Made by a program: the position numbers and the translations under genes. 64,000 bases of DNA from Acorus gramineus (lineage: Eukaryota; Streptophyta; Magnoliopsida; Acorales; Acoraceae): NCBI GenBank assembly GCA_030737835.1, contig JAUJYN010000016.1, forward strand, positions 3,365,747-3,429,746, read 5' to 3'. Below, piece after piece: positions 45,442 through 56,382 of the stretch; the first letter of the stretch is position 1, and every line of letters begins with the position of its first letter. Under the pieces are notes generated by a model that worked only from the letters and a program-made list of their open reading frames with translations, had not been told where the DNA came from and searched no databases.

Positions 45442-47867
45442 TACCCCGACAACCAAACAAGGAACACAGAGTACCCTAGCCTGGGTCTCAACGCTGACTT
45501 CGCAAGGCCCTTTAATCCAGAGAAGGGAGACTCTACTGATGTCATGAATTCCTCATAATTCCTCCAGGGCGCATAACCAAGATGCGGGGAACAGATAATA
45601 CACTAACAAGGATGGAATATTAACGGGGAAAGAATCCTTGGGAGGGCAGCGTGAGGTCCCGATATAGGACATCCCGACAACCAAACAAGGAACACGGAGT
45701 ACCCTAGCCCGGGTCTCACCGCTGTCCTCGCGAGGCCCCTCCCCTATAATATTCACTAAGACAGGCTAATAATCACATGCTCGCATTTTATTTAAATACA
45801 TTAAACTAAATGGGAACATGCATCGGTCGGGGCTTTCCTAGCATGGAAACATGATAACAGGGTGCATGGTTCTTATACGGGTCCTAAGGGTATAAGTCCT
45901 TAGCATACAACGTCTAGGGTGGCATGCATACTACAGATTATCATGCTTACATAGTTTCCATATTAAACAGGTTAATATTTACTATGGTGCCCCAGGGGAG
46001 GACGGTACACGCCCAAGTGCATGTAACGCCTCCCTGCTGGGTTGGATCGTCACACTCACCGGAAGTCGAGTCGTCGTGCGACCGTCCGTCAAGATCTGCA
46101 AGACAGGGCAATCAATACGGTGAGTAAAACACACAAATAAATCCACAAATACTCTAAAATACTCAACACTCGGACAAGCGTACATACGGCCTGTACGCAC
46201 GCGAGCCCGAGTACCCGACTCACTCCCGAACCCCCGGGAAACAGTACGCACGGCCACCCGACCCAGGCGCATAGATGCGCCCCAGCCCGCACGCCCAGAC
46301 GCACGGCCGAGCCCCTGCCAGCACGCCCGGACACGCCGCACGCTCGGGCGCACGCACGCGCACCGCGCCTGCACCCGCACGCACTGCGCCCCAGCGCAGC
46401 GCCCCGCACACATTCCCCGCTCGCACCGCCTGCTCGCCCTGCGCGCACAGCGCCCCCCACACGCGCACGCACGGATGCGCACGCACGCACACACCCCGGC
46501 ACCATCGGCGCACTGCTGCGCGCCTACCCGCGTGCCCCGATGCACTGCCGCTCGCGCGCGCCCGCGCGTCCAGCCCAGCGCGCCCCCGCGCGCACTGCAC
46601 GCACGCCCCAGCACGCGCACGCACTGGCCCCCAGCACCGCGCGCACTGGTCCCCAGCACCGCGCCCAGGCGCATGCCCAGGCGCCCTGCCCAGCACCCAG
46701 GCGCAGTGCCCAGGTGCCCTGCCCAGCACCCAAGCACATGCCCAGGCGCCCTGCCCCCGCGCGCGCACGCTCGCGCGCACGCCCGCGCGCGCCCGCGCGC
46801 ACCCCCGCTGGCACCCCAACTCGCGCCAGCACCCGCGCGCGCCCGCACGCGCCTGCGCGCGCACACGCGCAGACCGCGCCCAGCGCGCGCCCAGCCCACT
46901 CTAACCTCATTTTCACCCATCCCAACCCCTCACACACTCCCTAACACACCTACCCAACATGCATGACCTCCCAACCAACCCCTCAAGCCAAGAAAACCAA
47001 GAAAAGGAGGGGAGGAGCTCACCTTGGGAGGGAAAAGAAAGGGGGAGGTTCGGGGCCCTTCGCGCACCGAAATGCCGCCACCCGGAACCACCACCACCAC
47101 CACCACCACTCAGCCTCCTCAGCCTCCTCTTCAGCCCTCTATGGCAGCAAAACAGGGGGGGGAGATCATGCAAAGAGAGCTTGAGAGAAGGGAAGAAACA
47201 AGCAACAACAACACAACCCACCTCCACTTCCTCCTCCACCTTCTCCTCCTCTTTGAGGCCCTCCATCAAACACTTGGTGGGCAAGGAAAAGAGAGAAAGA
47301 GAGGGACCAGAAATGTTGTCGACAACATTGGGAGGGAGAGAGAGAGAGAGAGAGAGAGATATTTATCAAATATCTTAAGGAAAATTTACTAAGTCGCCCT
47401 CCGACTAGAAATTCAGCGCAAGCTTCACTGGAACAGCCATAACTTCCTCGATATAGCTCCGAATGGCTCAATTCCAAAACCGATGGAAATCTAAGAAGAT
47501 TATCTACAACTTTCATGTTTATGACATGAACAAATAACCTCTCCAGCTATTCCGAATTTAGAGCCAAACATGGAACAGGGCTGCTGCCAGAATTTCCATC
47601 CCCGGGGTACACTTGGAAGAATACCCATAACTTTTACTACAAGAATCCAGTTGATCTAATTCCACCTCTGTACGAAAGCCAACTCAAAACTGGACATCTC
47701 ATAACAAAATCAGAATTAAATCTCTTCATCTTGGATTTTTACAAAATCAAATCCAAATGGCAAATTGGAAATACATAACTTACAAAAAAAATTATGTACC
47801 AAAATCTTCAAACAGAGCGCTCCAAATGACACATGCACAACATTTCATGTGCCAATGGAAACTGCGG

Positions 47868-47925
47868 ATCTGAGCCCCACAAGGGCCCCACAACAAACTT
47901 CAACGCAAAATATTGTTTTTTTTTT
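47868..47925. repeat. Direct repeat flanking the second kinase-fragment unit
   Basis: A roughly 50-base block with CCCCACAAGGGCCCCAC and CGCAAAATATTGTTTTTT occurs here and again at about 49185-49240, on both sides of the unit, with few differences. It is too long for an ordinary transposon target duplication and may reflect repair-associated duplication. Confidence 0.55.
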
Positions 47926-47928
47926 TAA

Positions 47929-49170
47929 ATTCCATTAATTCATTGAATATTTATATTTTTTTTATATAAAAGTACATAACTCAGTAGACACGGTAAATAT
48001 TTAATAATAATAAAAAATGTAGATTGTATCTAGGACTGGAAACAGGGTTGAACATTTTTCATACCTCATTGGATGTGGTATATATAGATGGAAAAACTCA
48101 CATCCTCTCAAATGAGGACACGGGTTAAATGTTAAACGGATACAAACCACATAGTTTGATGACCAATGACCTAATAAGAGCAGAGTAAACGAATAGCAAT
48201 TAGGCACTTTCGAATAGGTGAAGCACGACCAGATTGGTCTCTCAGCGAGGTGACCTAGATCTGGTCGAAACGGCCTTACACCTCGTGGGCAAATGCCATA
48301 TCGCGTCCTGAACAAAACCCCACAACCCGGCCAGACTAGGACCATGAGCAAGACCCCTAAAACGGTCAAATGTTCACTCAGTCAGTAGCTGTCAGGTTGT
48401 TATTAAGACCTGTTATCCGTTTAAGATGGATAATTAAGGGCATGTTTAACCGCAATAAAGCTAAGTAGTTTCCATAAAACTCGTCAACTACTGCTATTAA
48501 AGGGGACAACTGTTACAACAGTTAAAAGGCTTATTGACTCTATAAAAAGGGGAAGAAAACAACTAAGAGAGGTATGGTTTTTTCTAGTGTAACAAGTGAC
48601 ATTGAGAGTTGTGAATTGTGATATTCATGAATTAACTTACTGATTTAAGTATCTGTCAAAGTCTGATGTTTACGGTTATGGGATAGTTTTATTGGAGACT
48701 ATCAGTGGGAGAAGAAATTTCGATGTGTTAGAAAAGACCGGTTGGAAAAAGTTTTCAGTGTGGGCTTATAAAGGGTACATTGGAGGTACCGTTGATAAGA
48801 GGTTGAATGAGAATCACAATGATGCTGAACAGTTAAAAAGGGCGATTGAGGTTTGTTATCAAAATCAAAGTGAGAAGAATATACCAAATTAATCTTTCAA
48901 AATATCATTGTGCATCTATATGGAATTTTTATTTTAATATTTAGAAAAATTAATTTCATTTTTTTTAATCCCTTATTTTTTAAGCCCCTGGAGTTTTTTA
49001 GTATATGAATACACCCCCAAATTTTTCAGTGAATGGATTAATAAAGAAATTACAATCTGAATAGAGGGAGTTAAAATGTAATTTAAGGAATATAGGGATC
49101 TATCGTGAATTAAAATCATTTATAGGTTTTTAAAACAAAAAATCCATGTATTGTAGGGTCAAGTTCAAAA
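47929..49170 (+). repeat. Kinase-fragment unit, copy 2 (unsplit)
   Basis: The left part (47929-48615) is LTR/promoter-like, with TATAAAAAGG at 48541-48550 and the AACTAAGAGAGGTATG leader. The right part is the kinase remnant. The whole unit matches 10745-11447 plus 38286-38870 and shows the pre-insertion site of E1 (TTGTGATATTC). Confidence 0.75.
48640..48892 (+). pseudogene. Receptor-kinase C-lobe fragment (At1g34300-like)
   Basis: The frame gives SKSDVYGYGIVLLETISGRR, NFDVLEKTGWKKFSVWAYKG and GTVDKRLNENHNDAEQLKRA, ending IEVCYQNQSEKNIPN before TAA. This is the subdomain IX-X region of a plant receptor kinase. Upstream, an in-frame TGA (about 48649) separates it from the expected preceding motif, and the N-lobe and catalytic loop are absent. 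The C-terminal end of the kinase domain (the IQEQP-type block) is deleted. It is a non-functional piece, on the opposite strand from the 5' kinase gene at 53884-55341. Confidence 0.75.
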
Positions 49171-49313
49171 AATTAAAATCATTTATAGGCCCCACAAGGG
49201 CCCCACGACAAACTTCAGCGCAAAATATTGTTTTTTATTTTTTTTAAGAAGTCAAACAGCTTTTCCAAGTTAACTGCGCGCCAGCTATCAAGAAGTTAAT
49301 TTTCCATAATTTT

Positions 49314-49560
49314 GGGTAATTAACATTTTTAGCCCCCATAAATTGAATATTTACAAAAATAGTCCCATCACCTGAATATTTGTAAAAATTAGCCCCGTTA
49401 AAATTTTGTGCTTGAGATTCGACCCCATCAGTGGAGATTTACATTACAGACGGATTATATAATCCGTCTCCAGGAGACGGTATATATATAATCCGTCTCT
49501 AGTAGACGGATTATATATATACTGTTTTCAGTGTAAATCATTTTTTTTTTTTTTGTACAA
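49314..49560. repeat. MULE terminal region, left piece
   Basis: It reads inward GGGTAATTAACATTTTTAGC, then two ATTGAATATTTACAAAAATA-type repeats, then palindromic blocks including GACGGATTATATAATCCGTC (a 20-base perfect palindrome). The same order appears at 55489-55790, also read on the plus strand, so both are outer ends of MULE pieces pointing right. The PMD gene lies inside. Confidence 0.6.
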
Positions 49561-49717
49561 ATTGTTAGTTCTCACCTGCATGAAAATTCCTGCTTGAACA
49601 TGCATAAATATAATAAACATGTCTTAAATATTTTCATACAATCACTTGACTCCTGTTTCTAAACACCAATGAAAATACATAAATATAATAAACATGTCTT
49701 ACATCCCATAAATACAA

Positions 49718-51690
49718 TCATCCAAATATTTTCATAAATCTTTTCTTTTTAGCTTTTCTCGGAGCAGGAGGTGCTGATGAAGAGGGTACGTCAGTTGCTG
49801 TGGAAGATGGCACACCTGATTGTGGCGGAGTGGTAAATTGTTCGCCCGATCCCCGACTGGCAGTAGTAGAAGTACACCAAACCCTGCGTGGTCCACGAAT
49901 ATATGTCTGGAGTGTCATCTGTGGAGCTTGATCGGGAGCTGGGGCTGGTTGTTGTGGCTGCTCATCGATTTCTGCCTCGAGTCGTACATCACTGAAGAAC
50001 TCATCAATTGTGAATTCAGTGTGAGCGAAACTATCATCCACGACATCCTTAGAATCGTCAACATCTGTAGACGCACTGGAGGTACTCAAAGGTTGTCCCC
50101 TGTCTCCCATCATCGCCTCTACATAGTCACGTGCCACAGCAATTATACGACCCCACTCATCGCAGTTGAGGTATAAGACGAACCCCCTTGCAAGCACCTC
50201 AATAATGTTCTGTGTAACTCCCCCCTGTTAACAAAAGTTTCAATATGATAAGTTGTTATAAAATCATTTATCACTTTCTAAAAATGTAACATGCGTTTAA
50301 AATTCTTACTGAATGTGGTGCGACATAGCCTGGATGGTACTGTGGGGGTGGTGGAGGTGTGATATATCTGACTGTTCTCTCCCAGTACTACTCCCATATA
50401 TCTCTTCGAACTCCAGATATGAGAGAATTGGTGGATGTGATCCAAGCATTGGTCCTAACGCTCAATATAAGTCTAGTGAAAAATCATCTAATTAACATTT
50501 TGTCTACCTCGTCTGTTTACCCGGTCGATGGCCTCTACATCAGATGGAATGCCTTGATACCATCCAATTTGACGTGTGACTCGATCTGGCACGTGCATTT
50601 CCATAATATCAAAGCAAATGAGTGGGATTCTAGCCGTCCACAACTCCATATGATCCATACATGAAAGGGGTAGTATCTCATATGTCCCAGCATAAGGCTG
50701 CCATATAACCTACCAAAAACAAAATTTATAATTAGCATCCAAGCTAAATATAGAATATATCATGTGTGAAATATATGGCTAATTGTATAGTCACCTGCGA
50801 TTGAAGTTGATAGTCCAGTTGTGCCCTATAGTATATTAAAACACGTGAATTTTCATCAAACCTCGGAGTCACATTCCACCTGAAATAAGGAATTTAATGA
50901 AATAAGATCTTCTATGAATTGAGAAAGAAGATGAAAATATTGACATTACCTTACTCCCAAAGGTTGATCTCCAAGAATAAAATCTGGATCATGTAATAGC
51001 GGTCGTCCCACGTGTAATCTCTCCCACGACCATAGCTATGTCAGAAAAAAATCAGAAGTAACACATATAAAAAAAAATAAAGTATGTAATGAAGGAAAAT
51101 TGGGGTTTTCATATTACCTGTAGCAGAGAATAAAAACCATGAGATCATGTCGACATCCTCTCTCCAAGCATACTACCCCTGTACAACGCTCTATACCAGT
51201 GGGCCAAAGCAGCTGCACCCCATAAATATCAACCAGCATCCTCAAAATCTCTAAGTAAATAAAGGTAGCAGGCATGTATCTTATTTCATATGCCATTAGC
51301 GAAGATGGTTGATCCAAGCACAAATAAGATATATGCACTTGTATACTACTGGAGGATATCGTCGTCTAATTCAACATCTGATACGATGCTGAAGGTTTCT
51401 TTAAGCCACGAGAGAAAAATTCTTCCACCCTTGATCTTATCTACAGGGGGGCCAACACCTAACAGCTCCTCACAAACGCTGGCCCAATCATCGCAGTATG
51501 TGATACCGGTAACGGGCTTGCCATCAATGGGAAGTCCAGTCAAAACAGCAACATCCTGAAGTGTGATAGTCATCTCGCCATGTCGCATATGAAATGTATT
51601 GATTTCTGGTCTCCATCTCTCAGTCAGTGCTTATAGAAGTCGATGATCTGACCTGGTAATATCCCATCTGTGTCAATTAATACAACCTTG
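49718..51690 (-). pseudogene. Plant mobile domain (PMD/MAIN-like) gene of a MULE, 5' part missing
   Basis: Minus-strand exon-like blocks in order: [10 protein letters not shown] then [20 protein letters not shown] (about 51640-51350), GVQLLWPTGIERCTGVVC-type sequence (about 51230-51110), LHVGRPLLHDPDFILGDQPL (about 51020), NVTPRFDENSRVLIYYRAQL (about 50880-50810), YAGTYEILPLSCMDHMELW (about 50700) and GWYQGIPSDVEAIDRVNRQ (about 50540). The C-terminal block, 50197-49718, is acidic and proline-rich. This is the PMD fold known from MAIN/MAIL proteins and from MULEs. A TAA in the LTERW exon (about 51631) and a frameshift near 51660 show decay. The first exon is absent; the gene stops at the truncated copia element at 51697. 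Confidence 0.75.
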
Positions 51691-51696
51691 ATGCCC

Positions 51697-53454
51697 TCAC
51701 GTATGGCTCGATGCTGGAGTACCAGGTTCAGTTCTTTCGTGTCGAATGCCGTGACGCGAGCAATAATCTCTGAACTCTCTCGAAGTGTACTCTCCTCCAT
51801 TATCTGTCCGTAGTGACTTTAATTTTCTTCCTGTCTCCCTTTCCACCATGGCATGAAATTTTTGAAAGTGCTCGAAGACCTGATCCTTCGTTCTCAACAA
51901 ATAGACCCACACTTTCCTGGATGCATCATCAATAAAAGTAACAAAATACCTATGGCCACCCAGAGATTCAACCTCAAATGGACCACAAACATCAGAATAT
52001 ATCAAATCAAGAATATTTAATTTTCTTTCTAATGTTTTTCCGAATGAAACTCTATGATGCTTTCCAATCAAACAATGTTCACAAGAGCTAAGAGGCATAC
52101 CTTTGGAAAAGGAAATTAGAGACTTCTTTGCCAGAACTTGTAACCCCTTCTCGCTCATGTGACCAAGCCGCCTATGCCATAAATCTGGAGACGAATTTTC
52201 TTCTGCTGTATTCATTCCATCACTGCATACCTTTAAATGAGTCTTGTACAAAGTGCAACAACTCTTTCCTCTTGCAACAATCAACGAGCCCTTAGTAAGC
52301 TTCCATTTTTCATTGCCGAAATGACTTTCGAACCCTTGTCGATCCAAAGCAATCCCCGAAAGCAGATTGAGGCGTAAATCAGGAACATGACGAACATCTT
52401 TCAAAATTAATGTGTGTCCTACATCAGTTTGTACGCACACATCACCAATCCCTGCAATCTTTGAGTGGCTGGTGTTACCCATTTTCACGGTGCCAAAGTC
52501 TCCTGCTCTGTACGAAGTGAAAGACCCCATATTAGGAGTCGCATGAAAAGATGCTCCTGTATCTACCACCCACTCAGTGCCCCGATCTGAAATATGCAGG
52601 CATTCATCCTCTCCGAATGAGAAGACTACCAAATCATCTGCAGATGTAATAGCCGCAGTGTTCTTGTCGTCATCCTTTTTCTTCTGATCATGTCCCTCTT
52701 TCTGTTCTCTTTTAAAAATTCGGCAATACTTTTTAATGTGACCTGTTTTACCACAGTGGTAACACGCAAAATCTCTAGACATTGATTTGCTTCTAGATCT
52801 GCCATAACTCTTTGGTCCTCGACTCTTGCTCCTCCCCCTGTTATCTATAACAAGTGCTTGTGGACTGTCTGAAGCCGTTGATTTTCTCCTTGTTTCTTCA
52901 TTTAGCAAAGAGCTCGTAACCGTACTCATAGACAATACACCATCTGGAGCAGAATTACTCAACGTGACAACTAATGTCTCCCAACTGTCGGGCAAAGATC
53001 CCAAAAGCAGCAAAGCCTGTAACTCATCATCTAGAGTCATCTTCATCGTGGTCAACTGGTTCACTAAGCTTTGAAACTCATTCAGGTGCTCTGTAACACT
53101 GCCACCTTTGAACTTTAAGTTCACGAGTTTTCTGATTAAAAACGCCTTGTTACTCGTAGTCTTTTTCTCATACAAAGACTGTAACGTTTTCCATAGAGTA
53201 TGCGCATTCTTCTCATTAGCAACGTGATGAAATATGCTGGCATCAATCCATTGTCGAATAGCGGCAACACATCTTCTGTTCAACTTGGTCCAATCTTCTT
53301 CTGACATTTTTTCTGGTTTGCTTTTATCTCCTTCAATTGGTTCATACAAATCCTTACAGTAAAGGATGTCCTCCATCTTGGGCTTCCATATCAACCAATT
53401 GGAATTATTCAACTCAATCATCTTTCCAATAGTATTATCTGCCATCTCACACAA
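51697..53454 (-). pseudogene. Copia gag, protease and partial integrase
   Basis: A single open frame of 585 codons. Gag (residues about 10-220) has NNSNWLIWKPKMEDIL and LRKLVNLKFKGG-type blocks of the UBN2/retrotrans_gag family. A zinc knuckle CYHCGKTGHIKKYC lies near residue 235, and the protease motif VVDTGASFHATP near 300. Next is the GAG-pre-integrase zinc region (LWHRRLGHMSEKGL to CEHCLIGKHHRVSF, about 430-475). Integrase acidic residues are in YSDVCGPFEVESLGG and LRTDNGGEYTSREF. It ends just before the usual QHNGVAER motif, so the third catalytic glutamate is absent. The start may be the Met at 53454 or the one three codons later. Confidence 0.9.
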
Positions 53455-53469
53455 ATAAATCTGAACCCT

Positions 53470-53481
53470 GCTCTGATACCA
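53470..53481 (-). other. Copia primer-binding site (initiator tRNA-Met)
   Basis: The minus strand reads TGGTATCAGAGC, two bases inside the LTR end TGTTGGGA (53484). Confidence 0.88.
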
Positions 53482-53483
53482 CT

Positions 53484-53883
53484 TGTTGGGATTTTTAACA
53501 ATTTTATTTGAGTGAAATAAATAATACTAATCGCGGAAAAAATATTTATGCAGCCCAAGATAATCACCAAAGCAATCAGAAAAATATAAAGACAAGCAAA
53601 CCACCAAGCAACACCAAATTTAACGTGGTTCGGCTTAAGCCTACATCCACGGGGCACTCCAGCAGCAATCCACTATATTAAAAATATAATGAAAAATAAT
53701 GTCTTCTCAAGTTTTGCCCAAAACTTGAGGAATACAAATATAAGAGAGGGATACAGGGTTACCACAAGAAGAACCCTAAATCTGATCTTCTAAATAATTG
53801 GAAGAAGAAGACCACGTGGAACAACGTCGGAATCCACGAAGAAGAAGTCCTGAAGAGAACTGCTCCTCTCTCTCTCTCGTGCA
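53484..53883 (-). repeat. Copia 5' LTR
   Basis: The plus strand begins TGTTGGGATTTTTAAC and carries the CCGAACCACGTTAAATTTGG block common in plant copia LTRs. The far end is placed where receptor-kinase homology stops (YKELQKCT, about 53883) and is uncertain, because the expected inverted terminus TCCCAACA is not seen there. The LTR may be truncated. Confidence 0.65.
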
Positions 53884-55341
53884 CTTCTGTAGTTCCTTAT
53901 ACGAGAACTGAATGAGCGCACCCGAAGCATATTCGAGGAGCGTGTACTGAGCATACTCTGCCGCAAACCTCGAACCCCGACAGAAACAATAATAGACCAC
54001 ACCCTCCAAGAGGACAAGACCCACAAGTGTCCCAACCACCACAGCCACAACAATACCAGCTCTCAACCCCGATTTCTTCGTCAGGGTATTGCTCGAAACA
54101 GAGATCGGCTGATTCAGCAGTGCGGGAGGGCACACCCGAACGAACGACGTGCTGAGAAGCGCCGGGGACTGGTATCCACTAATAAAGTACACGAAACTCG
54201 GCTGTGTAAGGCAATTCTCGCGGCATGCGGAGAACCCTTCAAAGAAGACCTCGTTGCCATTGGAGGCAACTTGCTTGAGAGGGTACGTCAAGAACTGGGT
54301 GTTATCCAATTCTCGTATGGTCGAGTTCATCGGACAGTCGGAGATCTCTTGCTTGCGTTTGCATCCCTTTCTGGGGTCGTTCAGCTCGGAGGGAACGAAA
54401 TTCTGCGACGGGCAACGACACACTGGCTCGGCATCGTTGTAGGTGCAGATGCCCATGTTGCCGCAGTAGCCGAAGACCTCGCACTGGTCCTCGACCGCGG
54501 ACCACTCCGCGGACGGCGTGGACCCGCTGTATTTCGACAAACTGTAGGCTCTCAAATTCCCATCCGTCTCGAGCCGAATGAAGCGCATCAGGCTCGCCTC
54601 GCCGTAGTTGCTGCTGTACGCAACGACCGCAGGCGAAGGCAGCGACGCGTCGATCAAATAAAGGATTCCAGTGGTTTGTCCGTTTGTCTCGAGGGACAGA
54701 ACAGGCGAGGCGAGGCTCTGGTTCGCCGAGAAAGAGGATTTGAAACCGTGCTTGTTATAGTAGGTTATGCTGTCGTTCCAGTTGAGGGTGAGCTTGCCCG
54801 AGGCGAGGAGGGAGAAGGAGTAGGGACCGGAGCGGAGCTTGGAACACGTGGTGAGGTTCTGCGACTGGAGAACTGTGTCGGTGGGGTTGGAGAAGGTGTC
54901 CCAGATGACAGTCGACGTTGCGTTTTTCAATGCTAGGTTACCCGAGTCGTCGAGGATGGCGACAGAGACGCCTCGGTTGGACTGCCAGATGACGGAGCCA
55001 GAACCGTCGATGAGGCGGAGGTTGCCGTTGGATTGGAATTGGATGGAGGCGGGGGAGGATTTGGAGGGGGCACGCCAGACGGGGGTGGAGGAGGGGTAGA
55101 GGATGACGGCGGCGGAGAAGAAAGAGGTGTCGGAGGGGTAGGGGAGGAAACCGAAGGAGAAGGTAATTTTTGGGGGAAGACCAGGTGGCAGGTGGAGGTG
55201 GAGGTGGTGGTGGTGGTGGGGGATTTTTTTGTTGGGGGGGGGGGGTTTGAGAGAGGAATTGAGTGGGATTAGGGAGTTGGTGATGTGGGGATAGAAGAGG
55301 AGGAGGAGGTGGAAGGGGTGGGAGAGGTTTTTGGGAGCCAT
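53884..55341 (-). pseudogene. G-type lectin S-receptor-like kinase (At1g34300-like), 5' part; kinase domain lost
   Basis: A receptor-like kinase of the plasma membrane; ligand unknown. Residues 1-30 look like a signal peptide, followed by a low-complexity Pro/His stretch (HHHHHLHLHLPP). The B-lectin domain (about 60-190) has IQFQSNGNLRLIDGSGSVIW and WDTFSNPTDTVL. An EGF-like segment (about 284-325: DQCEVFGYCGNMGICTYND) and a PAN-like cysteine region (about 330-400) follow. The transmembrane helix is about 425-450 (VVAVVVGTLVGLVLL). The juxtamembrane end YTLLEYASGALIQFSYKELQ is where family members start the kinase domain. Homology stops at KCT; the open frame then runs about 36 codons into copia LTR sequence to a stop at 53776. 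Family members are about 820-850 residues, so the catalytic domain is missing. Relatives are usually intronless, as here. Confidence 0.88.
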
Positions 55342-55381
55342 GTTTTTTTTTTTTTTTTTTGGGAGGGGTGTGAAGAGATTA

Positions 55382-55388
55382 CTTATAT
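55382..55388 (-). promoter_or_regulatory. Possible TATA element of the receptor kinase
   Basis: The minus strand reads CATATAAG about 40 bases upstream of the start codon. It is the only TATA-like element before the MULE terminus at 55489. Low confidence because it is so close to the start codon. Confidence 0.25.
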
Positions 55389-55488
55389 GGGATTCTTTTG
55401 GAGGAACTAAGGGAAGGGAAGGGAGGGGAAGGGAGGGGGGATGATGCGTGTGTTTTCATGGGTTGGAAGAAAGGAGAAGTTTAAATTA

Positions 55489-55790
55489 GGGTAATTAACA
55501 CTTTTAGCTCTTAAAATTTGAATATTTATAAAATAGCCCCGTCACTTGAATATTTATAAAAACTAGCCTCAGTCACTTGGTCAGTGCTGTCATATCAGTG
55601 CTGATCATTTTTTTTTTTTTTTGAATGTTTGTACTGAAGACGGATTATATATAACCCGTCTCTGGTGTTTTAATCCCGTCTGTGGGGATTTACACTGAAG
55701 AAGGATTATATATAATCCGTCTCCAGTGTTTTCACCCTTTTAGTGGGGATTTCCATTGGAGATAATCCATCTCCAGAGCACGTACTATAT
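55489..55790. repeat. MULE terminal region, right piece
   Basis: It reads GGGTAATTAACACTTTTAGC, then two TTGAATATTTATAAAA-type repeats, then GACGGATTATATATAACCCG and a GGATTATATATAATCCGTCT block. This matches the order at 49314-49560. It lies 148 bases upstream of the receptor-kinase start codon, so the element sits in the kinase promoter. Confidence 0.6.
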
Positions 55791-56382
55791 ATATCCTACC
55801 CCCACAGAGAAACCCTATTCACCCCATTTTCACCATTTTTTTCTCCCTCCAAAGACCCATTTTCACCCACCCCATCCGAAAATCACCCCTCAAATAGTTT
55901 ATATACATTTTAATCAATTTTCAAATACCATTTTTCATCCAAAGGTAAACATTAAAACCCAAAAAATTTCTTAAATTTATTTATTTATCCAATTGTTTTG
56001 ATTTTATGTATAAATGTTTTGTGTTCTTTTTTTTATTATTGACATGTTGAATATGTGATGTTTTGTTAAATTAAATGTTAATTTTTTTTGTGTTTGGTTT
56101 ATTAAGAATTTCTTATTTGTCAAAATAGACTTTTAAAACTTAAAAAAATATTTGAAAATTTTGATTGTCATATAAAAACTTTTTAAAAAATTAAAAGGCC
56201 TTAGGAAAAAATTCAAAGGCGTCTTAGGAAACATTTTAAAAAATTCAAAAGTCATTTAGGAAATATACTTTGTATGTGTTGCATGAATGTTATATTGTTT
56301 AATATACTTGTATGTGTTGGATGAATTTTTTTATTATCAATTTAGAAATATATTTACTAAGTTGAATAATTTATGGTTTAGA
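55791..56382 (+). other. MULE 5' untranslated region/intron-like stretch
   Basis: There is no gene. The first 130 bases are C-rich (ACCCCATTTTCACC repeats), the rest very AT-rich. It lies between the terminal repeat and the first transposase exon, whose acceptor-like TTTAG is about 56380. Confidence 0.4.

Larger units (their letters stand above)
40905..47842 (-). repeat. Solo LTR G of the large-LTR family, interrupted by LTR H
   Basis: On the plus strand it starts TGTCACGCCCCGGGCG and ends CACATGCACAACA, flanked by tttca on both sides (40900-40904 and 47843-47847). Without LTR H it is about 3.47 kb. It keeps micro-exon 46060-46095 (minus), a 5' splice-like CCCAAG/GTGAGC near 47022, a CpG core (about 46180-46900) and a downstream 3' splice-like CTCCAG near 41300. 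Sequence near 45445-45660 is repeated at about 45667 (a CCGACAACCAAACAAGGAAC block). It sits between the MITE region and the second kinase-fragment unit. Confidence 0.88.
51697..53883 (-). mobile_element. Truncated Ty1/copia element (5' LTR to mid-integrase)
   Basis: The minus-strand order is LTR, primer site, gag-protease-integrase, then an abrupt end at 51697 inside integrase. Reverse transcriptase, RNase H and the 3' LTR are missing. It abuts the receptor kinase on its 5' side and the PMD pseudogene on its truncated side. No target duplication can be matched. Confidence 0.85.

Noticed and set aside
54839..55272. Glycine-rich plus-strand frames opposite the lectin kinase (for example 55033-55272)
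   Set aside because: They are antisense shadows of the His/Pro-rich signal-peptide and lectin coding region.
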